Source: CAZEDU01 sp964511185
GTDB lineage: Bacteria; Myxococcota; Myxococcia; Myxococcales; Myxococcaceae
NCBI GenBank assembly: GCA_964511185.1
Contig: CAZEDU010000023.1
Span: 1-51,302, forward strand
DNA: 51,302 nucleotides
Direction: 5' to 3'
Part shown: in pieces, positions 30,414 through 40,066 of the stretch
Layout of the letters: each line of letters begins with the position of its first letter
Position numbering within the stretch: the stretch's first letter is position 1
Notes under the pieces: generated by a model
The model's database searches: none
Seen by the model: the letters and a program-made list of their open reading frames with translations, nothing else
What the model was told of the DNA's origin: nothing
Program-made: the position numbers and the translations under genes

Positions 30414-31172
30414 ATGAACCTTCGACGCGCGCTGCTCCTGGTCGCCCTCGCCGGGTTGGGGGTCGTGTTCTGGAGCTCGCCGGTCCTCTACCCCATCAAG
30501 CTCCTGGTGGTGATGATCCACGAGACCGGCCACGCGGTGTCCACCTGGCTCGTCGGCGGCGAGGTGCGGCGCATCACCATCGCCTCGAACCAGTCGGGCA
30601 TGTGCCTGTCGGCGCTGCCCTCGGGGTTCTTGCCGAAGGTGGTCGTCTACTCGGCGGGGTACGTCGGCAGCGCCATCGCCAGCGCCTCGATGCTTTGGTT
30701 CGCCTTCCGCGTGCGGCGCCCGCGCTGGCTCTTCATCGGGCTCGCCGGGTGGCTCGCGCTGATGGGCGTGGTGTACGCCGGCAGCGCGTTCACGCTCGTC
30801 TTTTGCCTGGCCGGCGCCGCCGGCTTCTTCCTCGCGGCCCGCTACCTGCCGGACGACGTGATCGAGTGGATGACGCTGTTCCTGGCGACCTTCTCCTGCC
30901 TCTACGTGGTGCACGACTTGTGGAGCGACCTGTGGGACGGCCGCGTGCGCGCGGTGAGCGACGCGGCCCTGCTCGCCCAGCTGACCTACGTGCCCTCGGT
31001 GCTCTGGGCGGGCGCGTGGACGCTCATCTCGCTCACCACGCTCTCGGCGGCGCTCAAGCTCACGCTCTCCCGCTCGTCCAAGCGCGCCCCGGAGCCGCTC
31101 AGCGCGACCCGCTCCGCGCGCGGTGGGCGAACAGCCGGTCCAGGCTCCAGCGACCGGCGCCATGCGCGCTGA
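30414..31172 (+). CDS. M50B-type membrane zinc metalloprotease-like protein
   Basis: A 252-residue polytopic membrane protein. A zinc-binding HETGH motif (residues 36-40) sits at the end of the first membrane segment, as in the M50B-like site-2 protease superfamily. A second conserved Asp or NPDG-type motif is not obvious, so proteolytic activity is unproven. Six or so hydrophobic segments follow up to residue ~215, and the last ~35 residues are Arg/Ser/Gly-rich. The end of the gene overlaps the convergent doxX-like gene by 74 bases (31099-31172). The gene begins 46 bases after the cNMP-domain gene. Confidence 0.82.
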   Translation: MNLRRALLLVALAGLGVVFWSSPVLYPIKLLVVMIHETGHAVSTWLVGGEVRRITIASNQSGMCLSALPSGFLPKVVVYSAGYVGSAIASASMLWFAFRVRRPRWLFIGLAGWLALMGVVYAGSAFTLVFCLAGAAGFFLAARYLPDDVIEWMTLFLATFSCLYVVHDLWSDLWDGRVRAVSDAALLAQLTYVPSVLWAGAWTLISLTTLSAALKLTLSRSSKRAPEPLSATRSARGGRTAGPGSSDRRHAR

Positions 31173-31632
31173 GCAAGAGCAACGCGCCGACGAAGGCCAC
31201 GTTGGCGAGCAGCGCGGTGCGGTTGGCCATCACGCTCCAGTCGCTGTGGAGCAGCGCGCTGACCGCGATTAAGTACGCGACGAGCCCGGCGGTCGCCAGC
31301 CGCACGCGGTAGCCCACCGCCACCAGCGCGCCGCCGATCAGCTCGATCGCGATGCCGATGGGCAGGATGAAGCTCACGCCGGTGAGCCCGACGCCGCGCA
31401 TCGCCTCGGCCACCTCGTCGTACCGGACCAGCTTGATGGCGGCGGTCCCCACGAACAACGCGGCGATGAGCAGCCGCCCGACGAAGTAGACCCACTGGCT
31501 TCGCCGCTGCAGCTGCTCCTGCTGCACGCGCAAGGCGCGCTCCTCTTCCTTCAAGGCCCACGCGGCGGCCTGCGGGTCGTGGTGTTGCGCCTGAACCTTC
31601 GGGTGGTGGTGCAGCGAGGCGGTGGCGGACAT
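31099..31632 (-). CDS. DoxX-family membrane protein
   Basis: A 178-residue membrane protein. The ATG at 31632 is chosen over longer in-frame starts because GAAAGAGAG precedes it and the protein then opens with MSATASLHHHPKV. A charged, His-rich and coiled N-terminal part (~1-65) leads to four hydrophobic helices with the DoxX pattern (FVGRLLIAALFVGTAAIKLV, GVSFILPIGIAIELIGGALV). DoxX-like proteins occur in oxidative-stress and thiosulfate-oxidation complexes; the substrate here is unknown. It lies 58 bases after the GAF histidine kinase on the same strand and its 3' end overlaps the convergent M50B gene. Confidence 0.85.
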   Translation of the reverse strand: MSATASLHHHPKVQAQHHDPQAAAWALKEEERALRVQQEQLQRRSQWVYFVGRLLIAALFVGTAAIKLVRYDEVAEAMRGVGLTGVSFILPIGIAIELIGGALVAVGYRVRLATAGLVAYLIAVSALLHSDWSVMANRTALLANVAFVGALLLLSAHGAGRWSLDRLFAHRARSGSR

Positions 31633-31690
31633 GGGCGGCTCTCTTTCGTCAGCGGGTTGTCTGCCGTGTCGGAAGAGCAAGGCGCGTGCC

Positions 31691-33601
31691 CTACCCCCGC
31701 CCAGGCGAGTGATCGGGATCTCCCGCAAGAGTTGCGGCGGTCCCGAGCCACCTCGCCGAAGTTTGCGCTCGGGGCTTCCCGGTCTCTTTCGGCGGCGGGC
31801 TCTCGCGCGGGAGGCGGACGGTGAAGGTGGTGCCCTTCCCCGGCTCGCTGGAGACCTCGATGGTGCCGCCGTTGGCGTGGATGAACTGACGGGTGATCCA
31901 CAACCCCAACCCCAGGCCGCCGTACTGCCGGTGCGACACCGCGCGCTCGAACTGCTGGAAGATGCGCTCCCGATCTTGCGGCGCGATGCCGATGCCCTGA
32001 TCGCTGACGCGGAGCACCACCTGTTCGCTCTGCTGGAAGGTCTCGACCCGGACCGGCCGGCCCTCGCCGTACTTGAGCGCGTTGGAGATGAGGTTCGAGA
32101 GCACCTGCTCGAGGCCCATGCGGTCCCACCGGCCGACCAGCGGCCGGTCGAGGCGCAGCTCGAGCCTGCTGCCGCGCCGGGCCGCCTCCTCGGAGAACCG
32201 GTCGCACCACTCGGCGACCAGCTTGCTCAGATCGAGCTCCTCGGGCTCGAAGTGGATGCGGTCGCGCGTGATGCGCGCGACGTCGAGCAGCTCCTGCACC
32301 AGGTGCTCGAGCCGGCCGATGTTGTCGCGGATCTTGTCCACCCGGGCCTGGAGCTTCTCGCTGCTCGCCGCGGCCTTCTCGATCGACAAGGTCTTCTGCA
32401 GCAGCTGGAGGTTGAGCACCAACGCGGCGATCGGCGTTCGGGTCTCGTGGCTGACGATCGACAGGAAGTCGTCTCGCACCGCGACCGCGCGCTGCAGCTC
32501 GGCGTACAGCCGCGCGTTCTCGACCGCGAAGGCCGCTCGCCGCGCCAGCTCCTCGGCGGTGGCCAGGTCGGCCTCGGTGAAGCGCCGCTCCTCGCGGCTC
32601 GACATGAAGCTCAACACCCCCGCCCCGCGCCCGTTGATCACCATGGGCACCAGCATGCAGGAGCGCACCCCCAGCCGCGTCATCAGCTCGAAGTGCTCCG
32701 GGTCCTGCGCGATGGCGCGGACCATCTCGTCGGTGACGTGCGCGACCAGCACCGATTGGCCCGCCTGCATCACGCGGTCGAGCACCGCGTCGTTGTGACG
32801 CTCGGGTGGGAAGGCGCGCTCGTACCGCTCGACCCACTTCGCGCGCTCGGGATCGACGTGCTTGACCGCCACGCGCTCCAGCTGGCCGTCGCCGTTGGCC
32901 ACCACGATGGTGCACCAGTCGGCCAGCGCCGGCACGGAGAGCGCGCACACCTGGCTGAGCGTGGTCCGGTAGTCGAGCGACGCCGACAGCACCTCGCCGG
33001 CGGAGGCGAGGAAGTCGGACCGCCGCGCCTGCAAGATCGCCTCGGCGCGCAGCGCCTGCTCGCTGCGGACCATCTGCCGAAGCCGCGTGCTGAACAGCCA
33101 GAGCGACAGGTAGATGAGGTAGGCGCAGGCCAGGAGCGTGACCAGCACCGTCACGTCCTCCGCCCACGTGGGCAGCCCCGCCACCTCGACGAGGAAGTGG
33201 CCGGACAGGCTCACCGCGGTGGTGCAGACGAAGGCGGCGCCCGAGAGCAGCGCGAGCGGCCGGCCTTCGACGTACGGGAGCGCGGCGACGACCGCCATCA
33301 ACGACGTGAGGACGAGCACCGGGTAGGCGAAGGGCAAGAGCAGCCCGCCCACCAGCGTGACCGCGAGCAGGCTCCAGGCCACCAGGAGCGCCGCCGACGA
33401 GAGCCGCTCCTGCTCGACCCGGCGCCGGACGACCAACAGCGCGCCGATGAACAGAACGATCATCCCGCCGGTGAGCAGCACGCGGGGGTGCCCCGTGGCC
33501 CAGCCCACCCAGCCATAGATGGGAGCGAACAGGCAGGCGAGGAGCAGGATGCGGCTGACGAATCGCCTCAGCCGAAGACGATCGCTCGTTGGCTCGGTCA
33601 T
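31691..33601 (-). CDS. Sensor histidine kinase with membrane and GAF domains
   Basis: A 636-residue hybrid sensor. About six hydrophobic segments fill residues ~15-175, followed by a coiled coil and a GAF domain (~205-360) that would bind a small ligand. The HisKA His is residue 385 (IVSHETRTPIAAL). The HATPase has NLISNALKYGEG, SDQGIGIAP and GGLGLGLWI. The last ~35 residues are Pro/Lys/Gly-rich. Its ATPase end closely resembles the kinase at 27187-28587, which suggests related lineages. No receiver gene is adjacent. It is probably cotranscribed with the downstream DoxX gene. Confidence 0.92.
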   Translation of the reverse strand: MTEPTSDRLRLRRFVSRILLLACLFAPIYGWVGWATGHPRVLLTGGMIVLFIGALLVVRRRVEQERLSSAALLVAWSLLAVTLVGGLLLPFAYPVLVLTSLMAVVAALPYVEGRPLALLSGAAFVCTTAVSLSGHFLVEVAGLPTWAEDVTVLVTLLACAYLIYLSLWLFSTRLRQMVRSEQALRAEAILQARRSDFLASAGEVLSASLDYRTTLSQVCALSVPALADWCTIVVANGDGQLERVAVKHVDPERAKWVERYERAFPPERHNDAVLDRVMQAGQSVLVAHVTDEMVRAIAQDPEHFELMTRLGVRSCMLVPMVINGRGAGVLSFMSSREERRFTEADLATAEELARRAAFAVENARLYAELQRAVAVRDDFLSIVSHETRTPIAALVLNLQLLQKTLSIEKAAASSEKLQARVDKIRDNIGRLEHLVQELLDVARITRDRIHFEPEELDLSKLVAEWCDRFSEEAARRGSRLELRLDRPLVGRWDRMGLEQVLSNLISNALKYGEGRPVRVETFQQSEQVVLRVSDQGIGIAPQDRERIFQQFERAVSHRQYGGLGLGLWITRQFIHANGGTIEVSSEPGKGTTFTVRLPRESPPPKETGKPRAQTSARWLGTAATLAGDPDHSPGRG

Positions 33602-33676
33602 GGGGTTTCCCGAGTCATGATGGAAGAACGTCCTGCTCTCACCGCGCGCGGCGAGAAGCTGTCGGGTGGAGAACAG

Positions 33677-34330
33677 TCACCGACGCGGCCGCATTCGGTA
33701 CCGGACGAACGCGTCGAGGGCGTGGAATTGGAAGTAGGGGTTGTGCTGCCGCTCGCGCGCGAGCGTCGAGACCGGGACGTCGCCGTAGTCGTGGCCGGGG
33801 AACAGCCGCGTCTGGCCAGGCAGCTTCATGAGCACCTGCGAAATCGTGCGGTACAGCGCCTCGGGATCGCCGCCCTTCAAGTCGCAGCGGCCGCACGCGT
33901 TGACGAACACGGTGTCGCCCGAGATCAGCGCCTCGTCGACCAGCGCGCACTGCGAGCCGGGGGTGTGGCCTGGCGTGTGGAGCAGCTTGAGCGAGCAGTC
34001 GCCGACCGGCACGACGTCCCCAGGGTCCGACGGCCGCAGGGCGTCGCCGAACGCGCGGACCGCGGGAGAGAAGTCGATCTCCGGGCGCTGCGCGTAGACG
34101 GGCACGTCGTGCGCCTTCAAGAGCGCCTCGACCGCGTTGATGTGGTCGGGGTGGCAGTGCGAGAGCACCACCGCGGCGATGGTCTTGCCGTCCGCCTCCG
34201 CCGCCGCCTCGATGTCCGGCAGGCTCCAGGCGGGGTCCACGACCGCCACCTCGTCGCTGGTCGACGCGCCGACCAGGTAGACGAAGTTCTTCATCGGGCC
34301 CAGCGGGAGCTGGCGGAGGTAGAGCGGCAC
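33677..34330 (-). CDS. MBL-fold metallo-hydrolase, ETHE1/persulfide-dioxygenase-like
   Basis: A 217-residue metallo-beta-lactamase-fold enzyme. Metal-binding residues are clear: H58-C-H60-P-D62-H63, the HTPGHTPG loop, the Asp of GDTVF and the His of PGHDYG. The ending HDYGDVPVSTLARERQHNP follows the pattern of ETHE1-type persulfide dioxygenases more closely than glyoxalase II, so sulfur metabolism is a reasonable guess; thioester or glutathione hydrolase activity is the alternative. The GTG start (34330-34328) shares a base with the parE stop (TAGTG on this strand), which indicates translational coupling. An in-frame ATG at residue 13 is a possible alternative start. Confidence 0.85.
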   Translation of the reverse strand: MPLYLRQLPLGPMKNFVYLVGASTSDEVAVVDPAWSLPDIEAAAEADGKTIAAVVLSHCHPDHINAVEALLKAHDVPVYAQRPEIDFSPAVRAFGDALRPSDPGDVVPVGDCSLKLLHTPGHTPGSQCALVDEALISGDTVFVNACGRCDLKGGDPEALYRTISQVLMKLPGQTRLFPGHDYGDVPVSTLARERQHNPYFQFHALDAFVRYRMRPRR

Positions 34331-36261
34331 TAAACGTCGAGCTCTTTCACGTCGCTCGCCCGCTCCATGATGAACTTGAAGCGCGCGCTCACGTCCTTGC
34401 CGAGCAGGTCGTTGATCACCCGGTCGGTCTCGAGCTCGTTGTCGATCTGCACCTTGAGCGCGAGCCGGTTCTTCGGGTCGAGCGTGGTCGCCTTCAGCGT
34501 GTCGGGGTTCATCTCGCCCAAGCCCTTGAAGCGGGTGATGACGGGCTTGGCGTTCCCCTTCACCTTCTCCTTGAGGATCCGATCTCGGTCGACCTCGTCG
34601 AGCGCCCAGTGCGTCTCCTTGCCGACGTCGATGCGGAACAGCGGCGGCTGCGCCAGGTACACGCACCCGCCCTGAATCAGCTGCCGCAGGTGGCGGTAGA
34701 AGAACGTCAACAAGAGCGTGGCGATGTGGTGGCCGTCGGAGTCGGCGTCCATCAACAGGAAGATGCGGCCGTAGCGCAGCTTCGACAGGTCGACGTCGGT
34801 GCCGATGCCGCACCCGAGCGCGCTGACAATGTCCTGCAGCTCGCGGTTGCTCGCCACCTTGTCGGTCGACGCCTGCTCGGCGTTCAGCACCTTGCCCCGC
34901 AGCGGCAAGATCGCCTGCGTGCGGCGGTCGCGCCCTTGCTTGGCGGAGCCGCCGGCGGAGTCGCCCTCGACGATGAACAGCTCGCTCTCTGCCGGGTTGG
35001 TCGACGCGCAGTCGGCGAGCTTGCCGGGCAGATTGAGCCGGTGCGACACCGCCGACTTGCGCGACACCGCCTGCGACGCCGCGCGCGAAGCCTCACGCGC
35101 CCGCGCCGCGAGGATGATGCGCGCGACCACCGCCTCCGCGATGCTCTTGTTGTCGTTGAGCCACTTCTCCAGCGTCGGACGAATGAAGTTGTCGACCTGG
35201 CCCGCCACTTCGGGGTTGTTGAGGCGGCCCTTGGTCTGTCCCTGGAACTGCGGGTCGACGACGTAGGTCGAGAGGATCGCCACCATGCCCTCGCGGATGT
35301 CCTCGGCGGTGAGCGACACCCCCTTGGGCGTCAGCCCGTGCGTCTCGATGTAGTTGCGCACCGCCTTCACCAGGCCCGAGCGCAGGCCCGCCTCGTGCGT
35401 GCCGCCGTTCGGGGTGGGAATGCCGTTGACGTACGAGCGCACGTGCTCGTCGGTGGCCTCGGTCCACACCAGCGCGATCTCCAGCCGCACCCCGCTCTCG
35501 CTCGAGCGGTAGAAGAGCCCGCCCTGCGGCGGCACCAGGGGCTTGCCGCGCTCGGCCACCACCTTCTGGATGTACTCGGCGATGCCGCCGTCGTGCTGAA
35601 AGACGTGCTCCCGCGCGGGCGAGGCGGTCTGGTCCCGAAACACCACCCGCATGCCCTTGTGCAGGTAGCTCTTCGCCTCGAGCCGCTCCCGAATCAGCTC
35701 GGCGTCGAACTTGGCCTTCTGGCCGAAGATCTCCGCGTCCGGCTCGAAGGTGATGGACGTGCCGGTGCCCCGCGCGCCGCCCAAGGACTTGAGCTTCGAG
35801 GTGACCTTGCCCCGCGCGAAGGTCTGCTCGTACCGCTTGCCGCCGCGCTTGACCTCGGCCGTCATGCGCTTGGACAGCGCGTTCACCACCGACGAGCCGA
35901 CGCCGTGCAAGCCGCCGGAGTGAATGTAGTTGCCCTGCTCGAACTTCCCGCCCGAGTGCAAGGTGGTGAGAATCACCTCGAGCGCGGGCTTCTTGTGCTT
36001 GGGCATGACGTCGACGGGGATGCCGCGCCCGTCGTCGGTCACCGTCACCGTGTGCCCGTCTTTGTGGAGCGTCACCTCCACCGAGTGGGCGTAGCCGTTG
36101 ATGACCTCGTCGACCGAGTTGTCGACGATCTCCCACAACAGGTGGTGGTAGCCCGTCGAGTCGGTGCCGCCGATGTACATCGCGGGCCGCTTGCGAACGG
36201 GCTCGAGCCCCTCGAGGACCTGGATGTCCGCGCCGGTGTAGCTGGTCTTCTTGGCCGCCAT
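34330..36261 (-). CDS. parE: DNA topoisomerase IV subunit B (ParE)
   Basis: A 643-residue type II topoisomerase ATPase subunit. The GHKL ATPase domain has EIVDNSVDEVINGYA, DDGRGIPVDV and GGLHGVGSSVVNALS. The transducer keeps the switch lysine region (QTKGRLNNPE). The TOPRIM domain has EGDSAGGSAKQGRDR and MDADSDGHHI. The length and absence of the long GyrB C-terminal insert favour ParE over GyrB. The ATG at 36261 lies 3 bases after the parC stop, so parC-parE-hydrolase form one minus-strand operon. Together with ParC it decatenates daughter chromosomes. Confidence 0.93.
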   Translation of the reverse strand: MAAKKTSYTGADIQVLEGLEPVRKRPAMYIGGTDSTGYHHLLWEIVDNSVDEVINGYAHSVEVTLHKDGHTVTVTDDGRGIPVDVMPKHKKPALEVILTTLHSGGKFEQGNYIHSGGLHGVGSSVVNALSKRMTAEVKRGGKRYEQTFARGKVTSKLKSLGGARGTGTSITFEPDAEIFGQKAKFDAELIRERLEAKSYLHKGMRVVFRDQTASPAREHVFQHDGGIAEYIQKVVAERGKPLVPPQGGLFYRSSESGVRLEIALVWTEATDEHVRSYVNGIPTPNGGTHEAGLRSGLVKAVRNYIETHGLTPKGVSLTAEDIREGMVAILSTYVVDPQFQGQTKGRLNNPEVAGQVDNFIRPTLEKWLNDNKSIAEAVVARIILAARAREASRAASQAVSRKSAVSHRLNLPGKLADCASTNPAESELFIVEGDSAGGSAKQGRDRRTQAILPLRGKVLNAEQASTDKVASNRELQDIVSALGCGIGTDVDLSKLRYGRIFLLMDADSDGHHIATLLLTFFYRHLRQLIQGGCVYLAQPPLFRIDVGKETHWALDEVDRDRILKEKVKGNAKPVITRFKGLGEMNPDTLKATTLDPKNRLALKVQIDNELETDRVINDLLGKDVSARFKFIMERASDVKELDV

Positions 36262-36264
36262 GTC

Positions 36265-38660
<2,396 letters not shown>

Positions 38661-38723
38661 GGTGGGGCCTTGAAAGTGAAGCGACACGCCTTGCTTCAGG
38701 CCTGTTGCACGCTTGTTCAGTGA

Positions 38724-38751
38724 ACTATAGCGATGCGAGATCGCGAGTAAA
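38724..38751 (-). promoter_or_regulatory. Candidate promoter of the parC-parE operon
   Basis: Read on the minus strand, TTTACT (38751-38746) and TATAGT (38729-38724) are spaced by 16 bases, about 64 bases before the parC ATG. The spacer holds a GCGAT-N5-ATCGC dyad. Confidence 0.5.
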
Positions 38752-38822
38752 GAATTCAACGGGTTAAGGTCGGCGCCTGACCGCACCCTCTGCTACTGTC
38801 TCACGCGGTCCGAACGCAAAGG

Positions 38823-40040
38823 ATGACCGGCTTGCTCTCACGCGCTCTGGCGCTGGCCCTCGTCGCCACCTGCTCCGCCGCCGTCGCCGCCCCCAAGCGC
38901 ATCGCGGTGCTGGTGCTGCCGCTCGACCAAAGCTCCGAGACCGCGTCGGTCCAGTTCGAGGCCTACATCCGCGAGGCGCTCTCCTTCTTCTCGTCGCTCA
39001 CCGTCAAGCGGGGCGAAGAGCTGTTCGGCATGCCGCCCGACGCCGACGCGCAGGCGGCGCTCGCCAAGGCGCAGAAGCTCACCGCCGAGGCGCGGGCCGC
39101 CTTCGACGCGAAGGACGGCGTCACCTGCGACAAGAAGCTCAAGGCCGCCCTCCACGCGTTCAGCAAGGCCAGCGCGGCGATGAAGGGCTGCGACAGCTAC
39201 TGCGAGGCGCTCGCGCTCACCGCCGGGCTCGCCCACGCGCGCGGCGAAGGCGACGAGGCGCGCATCGCCCTGCTCGACCTGCTCGCGGTCTCGCCCGACT
39301 ACGAGCTCGACAAGCGGCGCTTCCCGCAGGACTTCGTGGACCTGCGCACCACCGTGCAGCAGAGCCGGAGCGCCAGCCTGCGCGGGGCGCTCACCATCAA
39401 GTCGCAGCCGCCGGGCGCGCGCATCTACCTCGACGGCGAGCCGAAGGGCTTCACCCCCGCCACGGTGCCCAACCTTCCGGTCGGCAAGCACCTGCTCAAG
39501 CTCGAGCGGCCCGGCTTCAAGATGTACGGCGCGCTCGTCGAGGTGACGCTGGAGGACGGCGAGGTCTCCGGCGCGCTCACGCCCACCCCGGCCTATCAGG
39601 CTTACGACAAGGTCACGGCGGGCCTGGTGCGCGAGGCGCGAAGCGGCAAGGGCGGCCCGGTCGTCCAGGCGCTGGGCAAGACCCTGCAGGTCGACCGGGC
39701 GATCGTCGCGCTGGTGAAGGGCGGCGGCGCCGGGGAAGGCGAGCGCACCGAGCTCTACCTCCACCTCTTCGACCTGAAGTCCGGACAGCAGCTCAGCGCG
39801 AAGAAGGCGAACTTCCAGGGCGACGAGTACGGGCAGCTCAAGAGCGAGACCGGGCGCGTGGTGAACGCCCTGTTGGTCGGCGACGGCGAACGGCCCACGG
39901 CGGGCAGCGACCCGCTGCGGGGGCGCCACGGCACCGAGGACTGGAATCGAGAAGACCGCGGCGGCGTGCGCAGCAAGGTCGAGAACAAAAAGAAAGGCGA
40001 CGATCCGCTCGACGGGGTGTCTGGCACCGAGGACTGGTAG
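38823..40040 (+). CDS. Exported PEGA-domain protein
   Basis: A 405-residue exported protein. The signal peptide spans ~1-22 (ends AVAA-P). Residues ~23-185 are helical with TPR-like segments (EARAAFDAKDGVTCDKKLKA, GDEARIALLDLLAVSP). A PEGA domain follows at ~187-250 (SQPPGARIYLDGEPKG, KHLLKLERPGF), a surface-associated beta fold. Residues ~255-350 are globular and may sense or bind. The C terminus ends with two copies of a DPLxGxxGTEDW motif (about residues 363-374 and the last 12), separated by a charged linker. A possible -10 (GCTACTGT) lies at 38792-38799. It is divergent from parC. Several myxobacterial proteins with PEGA tails are envelope-associated; function here is unknown. Confidence 0.85.
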   Translation: MTGLLSRALALALVATCSAAVAAPKRIAVLVLPLDQSSETASVQFEAYIREALSFFSSLTVKRGEELFGMPPDADAQAALAKAQKLTAEARAAFDAKDGVTCDKKLKAALHAFSKASAAMKGCDSYCEALALTAGLAHARGEGDEARIALLDLLAVSPDYELDKRRFPQDFVDLRTTVQQSRSASLRGALTIKSQPPGARIYLDGEPKGFTPATVPNLPVGKHLLKLERPGFKMYGALVEVTLEDGEVSGALTPTPAYQAYDKVTAGLVREARSGKGGPVVQALGKTLQVDRAIVALVKGGGAGEGERTELYLHLFDLKSGQQLSAKKANFQGDEYGQLKSETGRVVNALLVGDGERPTAGSDPLRGRHGTEDWNREDRGGVRSKVENKKKGDDPLDGVSGTEDW

Positions 40041-40066
40041 CGCCTTTGGCGGTAAGGTCGCCCGCC

